From Bacteroidaceae bacterium (GTDB lineage: Bacteria; Bacteroidota; Bacteroidia; Bacteroidales; Bacteroidaceae), in the NCBI GenBank assembly GCA_017622495.1, contig JAGAQY010000025.1, positions 1 to 64,000 on the forward strand: a stretch of DNA of 64,000 bases, written 5' to 3'. Both the position numbers and the translations under genes were made by a program. Positions 36,077 to 45,107 of this stretch are shown piece by piece; within the stretch, counting starts at the first letter, position 1; each line of letters begins with the position of its first letter. The notes below the pieces were generated by a model, which had not been told where the DNA came from, ran no database searches, and saw nothing but the letters and a program-made list of their open reading frames with translations.

Positions 36077-37159
36077 TTATTCCAGCACTTCAGCCAATTT
36101 TTCCTGAATAGCTTCTCCACGAAGGTTACGTGCCAAAATGCTTCCGTCTTGAGCCACAAGCACAGTAGCCGGTATAGAGTTCACACCATACAATTTAGCA
36201 CCTGCACAGTTCCATCCCTGCAAATCCGATATCTGCGCCCACTCAATTCCTAGATCAGCAATAGCTTTCACCCATGCTTCCTTGTTATTATCAAGCGACA
36301 CACCTACGATACCAAATCCTTTATCCTTATAAGCATCGTATGCAGCCTTCACTGCAGGCATCTCTGCACGGCAAGGACCACACCAACTTGCCCAAAAGTC
36401 AACGAGAGTAACCTTATTGGCGGCAATATACTCAGAAAGTTTGTGCATATTTCCATCCACATCAGGCATTTCAAAATCCTTGAAAGGCTTACCTACTGCT
36501 GTTTCAAGCGAGATGTCATTATTCTTCTTCATCTGCTGCAAGCGAGCATTAGTGGGGAATGCTGCAATATAAGTGTCAAGAACTGGAGCGAGTTCTTCGG
36601 GACTATATAAATAATAGCTATTGGTAAGATTGTTGAGACCGAAGTATGTACCGGCATTATCAGCAATACTATTCTTCATAGCCTGATAATACTTATCTTC
36701 GAACTCACCCATCTGCTTCTTAATTTCCGCAATCTCCACATCAGACAATTCAGGATTCTGCGCATTCTTGGCAATCTCTGCATACTCATCCTCAAGAGCC
36801 TTCATATCTGACATAAAGGCTTCATAGGCATTATTATTAGGAGTTCCCAATGCATAAGCCATCTGATTGGCCTTCAAATCAACTGTAATTTGTCCCGGCT
36901 CAAGGAACAATTGGCAGAAAGCATCACCTATAGTTACAGCAGCAAGTTGTACGCTGTCAGCTACACCCTTAAATACAAACTTACCATTAACAACAGGAAC
37001 CTTCTGGAGATCCACCAACCTACGTCCCTCCACAAGCTGCAGACTTACAGAGTCATTCTCACCGGCAGATTCCAAAGTGCCAGATATGGTGTATGCATTC
37101 TTTTCCTGACACGCTACCATCATGAGGGTAGCCATAGTCACCAAACCAAATTTCTTCAT
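36077..37159 (-). CDS. TlpA-like thiol-disulfide lipoprotein (DUF4369)
   Basis: A 360-residue envelope lipoprotein: signal with lipobox MMVAC (Cys17), an N-terminal DUF4369-type beta domain (about 22-130), a helical linker (about 130-220) and a TlpA/AhpC thioredoxin domain with the redox motif WASWCGPCRAEMP and the cis-Pro SIPATVL. It probably reduces or exchanges disulfides in the periplasm; partners are unknown. It follows prs by 12 bp, which suggests co-transcription. Confidence 0.93.
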   Translation of the reverse strand: MKKFGLVTMATLMMVACQEKNAYTISGTLESAGENDSVSLQLVEGRRLVDLQKVPVVNGKFVFKGVADSVQLAAVTIGDAFCQLFLEPGQITVDLKANQMAYALGTPNNNAYEAFMSDMKALEDEYAEIAKNAQNPELSDVEIAEIKKQMGEFEDKYYQAMKNSIADNAGTYFGLNNLTNSYYLYSPEELAPVLDTYIAAFPTNARLQQMKKNNDISLETAVGKPFKDFEMPDVDGNMHKLSEYIAANKVTLVDFWASWCGPCRAEMPAVKAAYDAYKDKGFGIVGVSLDNNKEAWVKAIADLGIEWAQISDLQGWNCAGAKLYGVNSIPATVLVAQDGSILARNLRGEAIQEKLAEVLE

Positions 37160-37171
37160 AATTATATATAA

Positions 37172-38110
37172 TTAAATAATGTATTGCGAACTAATAGACT
37201 CATTAGACATCACACGACGAATTGTCTCTGCAAAAATAGGAGCTATAGACAATTGCTTAAGTTTGTTACAATCCCTGTCAAATGGGATACTGTTAGTAAA
37301 CACTATCTCCTCAAGCTTTGACACTTCTACACGACCAGGTGCAGGACCCGACATCACACAGTGTGAAGCTATAGCACGAACAGACTTGGCTCCCGCCTCA
37401 AACATTACATCGGCAGCTTTGCAGATTGTACCGGCTGTATCTACGATATCATCAACAAGGACAACGTTCTTACCCTTTACGTCACCAATAATCTGTATAG
37501 ATTCCACCTGATTGGCTTTAGCACGTGTCTTATGACAGAGCACCAAAGGCACATGCAAATACTTTGAGTAGCTGCTTGCGCGCTTGCTTCCACCCACATC
37601 AGGAGTAGCAATCACAAGATCCTCGAGATTCAACGATTGAATATAGGGTACAAAAACATTCGATGCGTAAAGATGATCAACCGGAACATTAAAGAAGCCC
37701 TGTATCTGATCAGCATGAAGGTCCATAGTGATAATGCGGTTAACACCAGCCACACTGAGCAGGTCAGCAACAAGCTTAGCACCAATAGACACACGAGGCT
37801 TGTCCTTGCGGTCCTGTCGTGCCCAACCGAAATAAGGCATTACAGCGATGATGCTATGTGCCGATGCACGCTTGGCAGCATCAATCATCAAGAGCAGTTC
37901 CATCAGATTGTCTGAATTGGGGAAGGTAGATTGCACCAAGAAAACATCGGCACCACGTACCGATTCTTCATACGAAACGGCAAACTCTCCATCGGCAAAA
38001 TGTGTGATAATCATGTTGCCCAATTTGCAACCCAACTCGTCACAAATCTGCTCTGCAAGGTATCTCGACTTTGTGCCCGAGAATACCATAAAAGGTCTAT
38101 TTGTACTCAT
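37172..38110 (-). CDS. prs: Ribose-phosphate pyrophosphokinase
   Basis: The 312-residue cytoplasmic enzyme makes PRPP from ribose 5-phosphate and ATP for nucleotide, His, Trp and NAD synthesis. Clear motifs are the regulatory/ATP region FGWARQDRK, the DLHADQIQGFFN segment and the PRPP loop VVLVDDIVDTAGT. The length is standard. It precedes the TlpA-like gene; a -7 box lies at 38151-38158. Confidence 0.97.
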   Translation of the reverse strand: MSTNRPFMVFSGTKSRYLAEQICDELGCKLGNMIITHFADGEFAVSYEESVRGADVFLVQSTFPNSDNLMELLLMIDAAKRASAHSIIAVMPYFGWARQDRKDKPRVSIGAKLVADLLSVAGVNRIITMDLHADQIQGFFNVPVDHLYASNVFVPYIQSLNLEDLVIATPDVGGSKRASSYSKYLHVPLVLCHKTRAKANQVESIQIIGDVKGKNVVLVDDIVDTAGTICKAADVMFEAGAKSVRAIASHCVMSGPAPGRVEVSKLEEIVFTNSIPFDRDCNKLKQLSIAPIFAETIRRVMSNESISSQYII

Positions 38111-38150
38111 TATTTTAGATGATAGTGTGATTATGTGTGTTTATTGATGA

Positions 38151-38158
38151 CAAAATTA
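38151..38158 (-). promoter_or_regulatory. -7 box of prs
   Basis: TAATTTTG on the minus strand matches TAnnTTTG, 40 bp before the prs ATG. Confidence 0.5.
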
Positions 38159-38267
38159 CGCAATAATGTTTAATTGGAGAAACTTTTCTTAAAAATTGTG
38201 ACTTCAGAATTGATTGTTCCGAATTTGCAGCACCAAATATCGTCAATTACTGCCGAGGTAACGTACT

Positions 38268-38843
38268 TTACTTCTTCCCCGACACCCTACCAGGATTCTT
38301 CGACACGAACTCTTTCCAGCTGCTCGGTCCCTTTCCCATATCAGGGCGTCCCATCTGAAGATAATGACAATAGGCTGCACCGAGAGCATCTGTAGCGTCC
38401 AAGAAATGCGGCATTTCCTCTTTGTCGAGATTCAGCATACGCCGCAGCATATCGGCCACCTGTTCCTTGCCCGCCGATCCGTTCCCCGTAATAGCCATTT
38501 TAATCTTTGTTGGAGCATATTCGGTAATAGGTACCTCACGACTTATGGCTGCGGCCATAGCAACGCCCTGTGCACGGCCCAGCTTAAGCGTAGTCTGCAC
38601 ATTCTTACCAAAGAAAGGCGCCTCGATGGCAAGTTCGTCAGGGAGATATGAATCTATAATACCCCGAACACGTTCAAAAATTCGACCCAATTTCAGATAA
38701 GTATCACTATATTTACGCAGGTCTATCACGCCCATTGCCACCATAGAAGCCTTTGTGCCAACAACCTTTATGACACCATATCCCATCAAATTTGTACCAG
38801 GATCGATACCGAGAATTATCTTTTCTTTTACTGGATGTAACAT
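38268..38843 (-). CDS. ruvC: Crossover junction endodeoxyribonuclease RuvC
   Basis: The 191-residue nuclease resolves Holliday junctions with RuvAB. The RNase H-like fold has the catalytic acids in [15 protein letters not shown] (first Asp), AIEAPFFG (Glu) and the C-terminal [15 protein letters not shown] (two Asp). Length is slightly above the E. coli 173 residues because of a C-terminal tail. A -7 box is at 38864-38871. It diverges from the tRNA-Ala gene. Confidence 0.96.
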   Translation of the reverse strand: MLHPVKEKIILGIDPGTNLMGYGVIKVVGTKASMVAMGVIDLRKYSDTYLKLGRIFERVRGIIDSYLPDELAIEAPFFGKNVQTTLKLGRAQGVAMAAAISREVPITEYAPTKIKMAITGNGSAGKEQVADMLRRMLNLDKEEMPHFLDATDALGAAYCHYLQMGRPDMGKGPSSWKEFVSKNPGRVSGKK

Positions 38844-38863
38844 TTTCTACAAAAAAAGTAGTG

Positions 38864-38871
38864 CAAAGATA
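38864..38871 (-). promoter_or_regulatory. -7 box of ruvC
   Basis: TATCTTTG on the minus strand, 20 bp before the ruvC ATG. It faces away from the tRNA promoter box at 38894-38901, giving a compact divergent promoter pair. Confidence 0.6.
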
Positions 38872-38893
38872 CAATTTATTCCAATATTATTCG

Positions 38894-38901
38894 TATCTTT
38901 G
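38894..38901 (+). promoter_or_regulatory. -7 box of the tRNA-Ala gene
   Basis: TATCTTTG fits TAnnTTTG and ends 19 bp before the mature 5' end of the tRNA. Confidence 0.65.
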
Positions 38902-38920
38902 CAGCGCAAAAAGGAAACAA

Positions 38921-38994
38921 GGGGCATTAGCTCATCTGGCTAGAGCGTTTGACTGGCAGTCAAGAGGTGGCGAGTTCGAGTCTCGCATGCTCCA
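38921..38994 (+). tRNA. tRNA-Ala (anticodon GGC)
   Basis: The acceptor stem GGGGCAT pairs with ATGCTCC, with discriminator A at 38994. The anticodon stem TTTGA/TCAAG encloses CTGGCAG, giving anticodon GGC at 38955-38957, which reads GCC and GCU alanine codons. The T arm is GCGAG-TTCGAGT-CTCGC. The CCA end is not encoded. A terminator follows directly. Confidence 0.95.
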
Positions 38995-38995
38995 C

Positions 38996-39023
38996 AAGAG
39001 AGGACAGAAGTCCTCTCTTTTTT
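38996..39023 (+). terminator. Terminator of the tRNA-Ala gene
   Basis: A 10-bp stem AAGAGAGGAC/GTCCTCTCTT with loop AGAA leads into a T run ending at 39023. It touches the stop codon of the convergent DUF1460 gene. Confidence 0.9.
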
Positions 39024-39781
39024 CATGCCCCTAACCTTAGTACCCTTATACCCGGACACCCTTTCCTTGTTCTCAGATAATCATACAGTGTACGCTCATC
39101 AATCACCACTTTCCCATGTTTCATCGAAGCATGCATGAGATGCAACTTTTCACCTTGCCATACAGCAAAGCCCAAATGGGTTACATCAAGCCCTTCAATC
39201 GTGGTCACTAAGGCAAGGATATCGCCATCGCGTATAGGAAGCCTATCAGGAGGCAGATCAAGATACGATTTATCTATGTAACGAAAGGGATAGCAAAGAT
39301 ATTGTTTTTCTATCAAACGCATAGAATCCACCGCCCATGCATTAGCCTTTAGGTAGGGATAATTGTCGGGGTGGTTACTCATATAATTAAGCATAAGAGT
39401 ATCAAAGCGCCACATATAACCATCATCTTCCTCTGGCCCGAGTTCACGCCATACACCTCCCTGCACATTTCTTTCCGCCCAATCAGTAAAATAATGTAAA
39501 CGGGAAAGATACCCATCCACCTCTCCATGCCGATAGCGTAAACGCTGCACATGCTGTTCAAAAGCAAAAGAGCTATCCCTTGCCGCCAAGAAACGCGCCA
39601 CAGACAATTCCACAAAAGTTGTACAATCCATGCCCATGGTGTCTACAATCAAGCATTCCTCGCCATCCGACTCCAATGTCCCGCCGACATAGGGGATACC
39701 AAGGAAACTCTTTGCAACATCCAACACGCCAGGCAGCCCTAAAGCCCCCAACAAACATAACATCAGACTCCATTGTTTCAT
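39023..39781 (-). CDS. DUF1460 (amidase-like) secreted protein
   Basis: The 252-residue exported protein has a short hydrophobic signal (MKQWSLMLCLLGALGLPG). It matches the DUF1460 family, an NlpC/P60-related fold described as N-acetylmuramoyl-L-alanine amidase-like. Notable blocks are FLGIPYVGGTLE, the Cys-containing DTMGMDCTTFVELSVARFL, which holds the likely nucleophile, and THLGFAVWQGEKLHLMHAS with the catalytic His region. It probably acts on peptidoglycan. I prefer the ATG at 39781; a start five codons upstream is possible, because TATCTTTA on its strand lies almost at the ATG. Confidence 0.85.
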   Translation of the reverse strand: MKQWSLMLCLLGALGLPGVLDVAKSFLGIPYVGGTLESDGEECLIVDTMGMDCTTFVELSVARFLAARDSSFAFEQHVQRLRYRHGEVDGYLSRLHYFTDWAERNVQGGVWRELGPEEDDGYMWRFDTLMLNYMSNHPDNYPYLKANAWAVDSMRLIEKQYLCYPFRYIDKSYLDLPPDRLPIRDGDILALVTTIEGLDVTHLGFAVWQGEKLHLMHASMKHGKVVIDERTLYDYLRTRKGCPGIRVLRLGA

Positions 39782-39835
39782 GGTGTAAAGATACAAAAAC
39801 TTTCAATTACTGATAAACATAAAAGAGATTCTTCG

Positions 39836-39843
39836 TATCTTTG
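39836..39843 (+). promoter_or_regulatory. -7 box of the T9SS plug-like gene
   Basis: TATCTTTG fits TAnnTTTG, 20 bp before the ATG at 39863. It shows that the frame open from 39773 does not start there. Confidence 0.6.
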
Positions 39844-39862
39844 TCGATTATTTAAGGAATCC

Positions 39863-41122
39863 ATGAAGCAATACCTATCATATATATATATATTAGCCAT
39901 GCTGTTTACTGTTGGCGGCACGGCTCATGCACAATCAAACAAAGTTTATCACCCATTGATACACACCCTGCAAACCATTGTCAATGACGATTGGCTACAC
40001 GACGACGTCATCACCCTTGGCACCGACGACTGGGTGCGCATATCGTTTGACCATTTTTCGCACGACTACCATCGTTTCATCTACAAGATTATCCACTGTA
40101 ATGCAGACTGGAGCACCTCTGATCTCTTTGAAGTAGATTACATGGACGGCTTCAACAATCAGCCGATCGAGGATTATGAGAATTCGCTCAACACCACCAT
40201 GCTCTATACCCACTACCAACTCGACCTCCCCAACGACGACATACAATTCAAGGCATCAGGCAATTACAGAGTCGAGATATACCTTGACGAGGACGACGAC
40301 AATTCATTGATAGCTGTTGCCTGTTTCCGAATCGTAGAACCCGAAATGGCGCTTAGCGCTACCATTTCAAGCAACACCGATATCGACACCAATTTAAGCC
40401 ACCAGCAGATATCATTCACCGTCAACTACAATCCCAATGAAGTGCTTGATCCCTCCACAGAGATAAAGCCCTACATCTATCAGAACAGCCGCACCGATAA
40501 TTTCGTTTCACTCTCCAAACCTACCTATATAAGTCCCGGACACGCCGAGTACACCCACAACAAGGCACTCATATTCCCCGCAGGCAATGAATACCGCCGC
40601 TTCGAAGTCATCAACATGCACTATGCTACCCAAGGAGTAGACAAAATCAGCTTCTTTGCTCCCTACTACCACGCCACGCTCTACCCCGACACGCCACGAC
40701 GCAACTACAGCTACGACGAAGATCACGACGGGCGTTACCTCGTACGCTATAACCTCGCAGAAAACACCGACACTGAAGCAGACTACATTTTTGTACACTT
40801 TCGTCTCAACATGCCATTCCGTCCTAAAGGTAACTTCTATCTTACGGGCGAATTCACCTACAACGACTTCACCCCCGAATATCAGGCCATCTACAACGAA
40901 ACGGAGCAGGCCTATGAAGCCACAGTGCTGCTCAAACAAGGCGCCTACGACTTCATGTATCTCTGGGTACCCGATGGCGCTACTGCAGGACAGACAGGTC
41001 CAGCTGAGGGAAACTTTTACGAAGCAGAGAACGAATATCAAATATATATCTATCACCGCCCCTTCGGTGGTAGATACGACCGTTTAGTAGCGACACAGCA
41101 AATTAAGTTCACGCAAGAATAG
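39863..41122 (+). CDS. DUF5103, type IX secretion plug-like protein
   Basis: The 419-residue exported protein has a signal peptide ending at TAHA (about residue 24). The sequence is beta-rich and Tyr/Asp-rich and fits the DUF5103 family, whose Flavobacterium member plugs the periplasmic side of the SprA translocon of the type IX secretion system. Visible hallmarks are YHPLIHTLQTIVNDDW near the N-terminus and FYLTGEFTYNDFTPEYQAIYN with the YDFMYLWVPDG stretch at the C-terminus. It is a single gene between the DUF1460 and mce genes. The presence of T9SS-type tails elsewhere in the window (PL11 enzyme, 13611 protein) agrees with a working T9SS. Confidence 0.8.
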   Translation: MKQYLSYIYILAMLFTVGGTAHAQSNKVYHPLIHTLQTIVNDDWLHDDVITLGTDDWVRISFDHFSHDYHRFIYKIIHCNADWSTSDLFEVDYMDGFNNQPIEDYENSLNTTMLYTHYQLDLPNDDIQFKASGNYRVEIYLDEDDDNSLIAVACFRIVEPEMALSATISSNTDIDTNLSHQQISFTVNYNPNEVLDPSTEIKPYIYQNSRTDNFVSLSKPTYISPGHAEYTHNKALIFPAGNEYRRFEVINMHYATQGVDKISFFAPYYHATLYPDTPRRNYSYDEDHDGRYLVRYNLAENTDTEADYIFVHFRLNMPFRPKGNFYLTGEFTYNDFTPEYQAIYNETEQAYEATVLLKQGAYDFMYLWVPDGATAGQTGPAEGNFYEAENEYQIYIYHRPFGGRYDRLVATQQIKFTQE

Positions 41123-41226
41123 TTCCAATCACAGACAGTTTACTTGCTTGCCGCAATTCGACGATAAAAAACGGATTTTCGGCAAAATATTTCTTTATTC
41201 ATAAACCATGAATAAAAATAATGTCG

Positions 41227-41234
41227 TAACTTTG
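41227..41234 (+). promoter_or_regulatory. -7 box of mce
   Basis: TAACTTTG fits TAnnTTTG, 52 bp before the ATG at 41286. It lies inside the open frame that begins at 41208 and so argues for the 41286 start. Confidence 0.55.
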
Positions 41235-41285
41235 AGGCCAAATATTGTTTTATTAAAAATAACCAATTTTATAAATAAAAAAGAC

Positions 41286-41693
41286 ATGAAAATCTCAAAA
41301 ATCGAACACCTCGGCATTGCTGTAAAGAGCATTGAGGAGGCACTCCCCTACTATGAGAACGTATTGGGTCTGAAGTGCTACAACATCGAGACCGTAGAAG
41401 ACCAGAAGGTGCGTACCGCATTCCTTATGGTAGGCGAAACCAAGATTGAGCTCCTCGAGCCCACATCTGAGGAGAGCACCATCGCCAAGTTCATCGAGAA
41501 CAAGGGCGCTGGCGTACACCACGTAGCATTTGCCGTTGAAGATGGCGTAGCGGGTGCACTTGCCGAGTGCGACGCTGCAGGCATCCGCCTCATAGACAAG
41601 GCTCCCCGCAAGGGTGCTGAGGGACTCAACATCGCATTCCTCCATCCGAAAGCTACACAGGGCGTATTGACCGAACTTTGCGAGAAACCGTAA
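41286..41693 (+). CDS. mce: Methylmalonyl-CoA epimerase
   Basis: The 135-residue glyoxalase-fold enzyme interconverts (R)- and (S)-methylmalonyl-CoA on the route from succinate to propionate. Motifs are IEHLGIAVKSIEEALPYYENVLG (metal His), KIELLEPTSEES (metal Glu) and GVHHVAFAVEDG (metal His). I place the start at 41286; this gives the normal family length and has AAAAAAGAC before it. It leads the mmd gene cluster and is followed by an AT-rich repeat. Confidence 0.95.
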   Translation: MKISKIEHLGIAVKSIEEALPYYENVLGLKCYNIETVEDQKVRTAFLMVGETKIELLEPTSEESTIAKFIENKGAGVHHVAFAVEDGVAGALAECDAAGIRLIDKAPRKGAEGLNIAFLHPKATQGVLTELCEKP

Positions 41694-41696
41694 AAT

Positions 41697-41780
41697 AATT
41701 CTGAATTTTGAATTATGAATTGTGAATAGGCCCCGCGATGAGGGATAATTCATAATTCATAATTCATAATTATAATAACT
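41697..41780. repeat. AT-rich element between mce and mmdA
   Basis: TTCTGAATTTTGAATTATGAATTG on the left and three copies of TAATTCATAATTCA-type DNA on the right are complementary arms around the core GGCCCCGCGATGAGGGA. The transcript could form a long hairpin between the two genes. Confidence 0.65.
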
Positions 41781-43331
41781 ATGTCACAATTAGATAAAAT
41801 TAGAGAGCTCGTAGAGCTGCGCGAGAAAGCCCGTCTGGGCGGTGGCGAGAAGGCCATTCAAAAGCAGCATGAGAAGGGTAAGTATACCGCACGTGAACGT
41901 ATCGATATGCTGCTCGACAAAGGTTCATTCGAAGAGATGGACATGTTCGTAACTCACCGTTGCCACAACTTCGGCATGGAGAAGAAGCAGAGCCTCGGCG
42001 ATGGTGTGGTAACTGGTTATGGAACCATCGACGGCCGCCTCGTGTACGTATTTGCACAGGACTTCACCGTGAATGCCGGCTCTCTCTCCGAGACCATGGC
42101 CATGAAGATATGCAAGATTATGGATGCAGCCATGAAGATGGGTGCTCCCGTTATCGGTATCAACGACTCGGGTGGCGCACGTATCCAGGAAGGTATCAAC
42201 GCCCTCGCCGGCTACTCAGAGATCTTCCAGCGCAACATCATGGCATCAGGTGTGATTCCTCAGATTTCAGGTATCTTCGGTCCCTGCGCCGGTGGTGCCG
42301 TTTACTCACCTGCCCTCACCGACTTCACCTTGATGATGGAAGGCACTTCATACATGTTCCTCACTGGTCCCGCCGTAGTGAAGACCGTGCTTGGCGAAGA
42401 CGTTACCCAGGAGCAGCTCGGTGGCGCATCAGTACACTCAAGCAAGTCAGGTGTGACCCACTTCACCGCACAGACCGAGGAAGAGGCTCTTGCCATGATC
42501 CGCAAGCTCCTCTCTTACATGCCCCAGAACAATATGGAGCAGGCACCCCGCGTAGTGTGCACCGACCCCATCGACCGTAAGGAAGACCTCCTCAACGAGA
42601 TCATCCCCGACAACCCCAACAAGGCATACGACATGTACGAGGTTATCGGCGCTATCGTCGACAACGGTGAGTTCCTCGAGGTACAGAAAGACTATGCCAA
42701 GAATATCATCGTAGGCTTCGCCCGCTTCAACGGCGAGTCAGTAGGTATCGTAGCCAACCAGCCCATGGCCTTTGCTGGCGTGCTCGACTGCAACGCCTCA
42801 CGCAAGGCAGCCCGCTTCGTACGCTTCTGCGACGCCTTCAACATTCCTCTGGTAACACTCGTCGACGTTCCAGGCTTCCTCCCCGGTACAGGCCAGGAGT
42901 ACAACGCCGTTATCCTCCACGGTGCCAAGTTGCTCTACGCCTTCGGCGAGGCCACCGTGCCCAAGGTAACCGTTACCCTGCGCAAGAGCTATGGTGGTAG
43001 CCACATCGTGATGAGCTGTAAGCAGCTCCGTGGCGACATGAACTACGCATGGCCCACAGCCGAGATTGCCGTAATGGGTGCCAGCGGTGCTGCTGCCGTC
43101 CTCTATGCCAAGGAGGCCAAGGAGAAAGAAGATCCCAAGGCATTCATTGCCGAGAAGGAAGCCGAGTACACCAAGCTCTTCGCCAATCCGTACAATGCAG
43201 CCAAGTATGGCTACATCGACGACGTTATCGAGCCTCGCAACACCCGCTTCCGCATCATCCGTGCGTTGGCCGAGTTGCAGACCAAGAAGCTCGAGAACCC
43301 GAAGAGAAAACACGGTAATATACCTTTGTAA
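41781..43331 (+). CDS. mmdA: Methylmalonyl-CoA decarboxylase carboxyltransferase subunit
   Basis: This 516-residue acyl-CoA carboxyltransferase moves the carboxyl group of methylmalonyl-CoA to biotin on the carrier subunit, the first half of Na+-coupled decarboxylation to propionyl-CoA. Crotonase-like features include [10 protein letters not shown] and [16 protein letters not shown] (oxyanion-hole glycines) in the N-half, and [25 protein letters not shown] with [11 protein letters not shown] in the C-half. The length matches MmdA/PccB proteins. The cluster with mce, carrier and beta subunit favours methylmalonyl-CoA over propionyl-CoA carboxylation; the direction is inferred from mmdB. Confidence 0.93.
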   Translation: MSQLDKIRELVELREKARLGGGEKAIQKQHEKGKYTARERIDMLLDKGSFEEMDMFVTHRCHNFGMEKKQSLGDGVVTGYGTIDGRLVYVFAQDFTVNAGSLSETMAMKICKIMDAAMKMGAPVIGINDSGGARIQEGINALAGYSEIFQRNIMASGVIPQISGIFGPCAGGAVYSPALTDFTLMMEGTSYMFLTGPAVVKTVLGEDVTQEQLGGASVHSSKSGVTHFTAQTEEEALAMIRKLLSYMPQNNMEQAPRVVCTDPIDRKEDLLNEIIPDNPNKAYDMYEVIGAIVDNGEFLEVQKDYAKNIIVGFARFNGESVGIVANQPMAFAGVLDCNASRKAARFVRFCDAFNIPLVTLVDVPGFLPGTGQEYNAVILHGAKLLYAFGEATVPKVTVTLRKSYGGSHIVMSCKQLRGDMNYAWPTAEIAVMGASGAAAVLYAKEAKEKEDPKAFIAEKEAEYTKLFANPYNAAKYGYIDDVIEPRNTRFRIIRALAELQTKKLENPKRKHGNIPL

Positions 43332-43337
43332 TATATA

Positions 43338-43542
43338 AAGGAGATAAATGGAGTAAAAAGGAGATAATGGAGATAAATGCCGATAGTATTGTCATGCTGA
43401 ACATCGTGAAGCATCTCGCGCAATACGATGAGAGATCCTTCGTTCCACTCAGGATGACACGTCCAGAAAGACTATTGGCCTTTATCTTCCCAACGAAGCG
43501 AAAGCGAAGTAATATCTCCCTATAACTCCCTTTTACTCCCTT
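43338..43542. repeat. GGAGATAAATG-armed inverted-repeat element, copy a
   Basis: The left arm has reiterated GGAGATAAATGGAGTAAAA ending in ATAAATGCCGATAGTATT. The right arm is the rough complement, AATAGT-like ACTATTGGCCTTTATCTTCC, ending in CTCCCTTTTACTCCCTT. The centre holds a 70-bp unit (43391-43460) of the second repeat family. Other copies are at 44963-45093 and 59478-59630. It lies between mmdA and the oadG gene, inside the operon. Confidence 0.8.
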
Positions 43543-43556
43543 AAAAAGAATAAACA

Positions 43557-44486
43557 ATGAGAAAAACATTAATAACCTTAATGATGGTCTTGGCTGCCAC
43601 TGCCGGCTTTGCGCAGGGCGCCAAGAGCCTCAAGTTCAATGAGATTCTCGTGACCAACACGGAGAGCATACTCGACGAGTATGGCTGCCGTTCGGCATGG
43701 ATAGAATTTCACAACGATGCTTTTGCCTCAGCCAACGCACGCAACTGTTTCCTTACAACCAACCGTGCCGTGCTCAACGAAGAGCTGAGTGCTCCCGAAC
43801 GCATCAAGATGATGTACCAGATACCCTCTGGCGATGTAGCTACAGGCATCCACGGCAAGCAGAAGATGCTCTTCTTTGCCGACAACATGCCCAAGCGCGG
43901 TATCTTCCACACCAGTTTCACACTGGCCGACAGCACCGAGAACTGGATTGCCCTGTACGATGCCAACGGTACTACCCTACTCGACTCAGTCACCGTACCC
44001 GCCCTCGGCGAAAACCAGTCATGGGCCCGCGCCAAGGATGGCGTAGGTGAATGGCGCATCGTGACTGCCGACAACGTGACTCCTGCCGCTACCAACATCG
44101 TAGAGCAGGGCGAAGGCAAGGTGGCCAAGTTCAAGCGTATGGACAGCCTGGGTCTCGGTATGACCGTGATGTGCATGGCCGTAGTCTTCTCGGCCCTCGC
44201 CATCCTCTGGTTCCTGTTTGCTGCAATTGGCAAGATCTTTGCCAACACCGTCTCAAGCACCAAGAAGGCTCCTGCCAAGGCAGTCGCTCCTGCTCCCAAG
44301 AAAGAAGAGCACATGCTTCGCAAGGGCGGAAAGGCCGATGAAGAGATGGCAGCCATCTGCATGGCACTGCACGAGCACTTCGGCAACATACACGATGAGG
44401 AGAGCGACGTGCTCACCATCGACGGTGGCGAGTCGAGCTGGCACATGCTGACACATACACACTCACATCCGTATCCGTACAATTGA
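43557..44486 (+). CDS. OadG-family subunit with N-terminal lamin-tail-like domain
   Basis: The 309-residue protein has a signal peptide (MRKTLITLMMVLAATAGFAQG), then a beta domain (about 22-175) with SLKFNEILVTN and YGCRSAWIEFHND, which resembles lamin-tail (LTD) domains. One membrane helix follows (about 204-230, MTVMCMAVVFSALAILWFLFAA). A Lys/Ala/Pro linker and a C-terminal OadG-like tail with EEMAAICMALHEHFG and a His-rich end (HTHSHPYP) complete it. OadG/MmdD subunits hold the decarboxylase together. Plain OadG proteins are under 100 residues, so the exported beta domain is an addition. It is 35 bp upstream of the carrier gene. Confidence 0.75.
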   Translation: MRKTLITLMMVLAATAGFAQGAKSLKFNEILVTNTESILDEYGCRSAWIEFHNDAFASANARNCFLTTNRAVLNEELSAPERIKMMYQIPSGDVATGIHGKQKMLFFADNMPKRGIFHTSFTLADSTENWIALYDANGTTLLDSVTVPALGENQSWARAKDGVGEWRIVTADNVTPAATNIVEQGEGKVAKFKRMDSLGLGMTVMCMAVVFSALAILWFLFAAIGKIFANTVSSTKKAPAKAVAPAPKKEEHMLRKGGKADEEMAAICMALHEHFGNIHDEESDVLTIDGGESSWHMLTHTHSHPYPYN

Positions 44487-44521
44487 GAATTGAAAGTTGA
44501 AAATTGAAAATTTGGTAAACA

Positions 44522-44956
44522 ATGAAAGAATATAAATACAAGATTAACGGCAATGAGTACAATGTTGCCGTAGAAGAACTTGATGGCAACAAGGCCAGCG
44601 TTACCGTAAATGGTAAGACATATCAAGTTGAGCTCGACCGTCCGGCCAAGCCCGCAGTGACCAAACCCGTGGCACGTCCCGCAGCTGCCCCCGCAGCGGC
44701 TCCTGCTCCAGCAGCAGCTCCCGCTCCACGCCCCGCAGCTGGTGGTGCAGGCATCAAGGCTCCGCTGCCTGGTGTCATCCTCGACATCAAGGTGAAGGTA
44801 GGCGACACCGTGACCAAAGGCCAGACCGTAGCTATCCTCGAAGCCATGAAGATGGAGAACAACATCAACGCCGACCGCGAAGGTCAGGTAGTTGCCATCA
44901 ACGTAGAGAAGGGACAGTCTATCGCAGAAGGAACCGATATTATTACACTTGGGTGA
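44522..44956 (+). CDS. mmdC: Biotin carboxyl carrier subunit
   Basis: The 144-residue protein carries biotin between the carboxyltransferase and the membrane decarboxylase. The N-terminus (1-45) is a short conserved module (MKEYKYKINGNEYNVAVEEL). An Ala/Pro-rich flexible linker (about 46-75) follows, then the biotinyl domain (about 76-144) with LEAMKMENN, where Lys110 is the biotinylation site. It sits between the OadG and beta-subunit genes, and might also serve the OadA-like protein at 10828-12588, which lacks this lysine. Confidence 0.95.
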   Translation: MKEYKYKINGNEYNVAVEELDGNKASVTVNGKTYQVELDRPAKPAVTKPVARPAAAPAAAPAPAAAPAPRPAAGGAGIKAPLPGVILDIKVKVGDTVTKGQTVAILEAMKMENNINADREGQVVAINVEKGQSIAEGTDIITLG

Positions 44957-44962
44957 TTAATT

Positions 44963-45093
44963 AGGAGATAAAAGGAGTTAAATGGAGATAAATGGAGTTA
45001 AATGCCGAATGTCCTTTCGCGCGTAAAGACTATTGGCCTTTATCTCCCTAAAGAGCAAAGCGACTACCTCCCTTTAACTACGTTTAACTCCCC
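44963..45093. repeat. GGAGATAAATG-armed inverted-repeat element, copy b
   Basis: The left arm alternates GGAGATAAATGG and GGAGTTAAATGG, ending in GTTAAATGCCGAATGTCC. The right arm is ACTATTGGCCTTTATCTCCC ... CTCCCTTTAACTACGTTTAACTCCC. It fills the gap between mmdC and mmdB, so the operon transcript includes it. Confidence 0.82.
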
Positions 45094-45107
45094 AAAATTA
45101 AGTAAAT

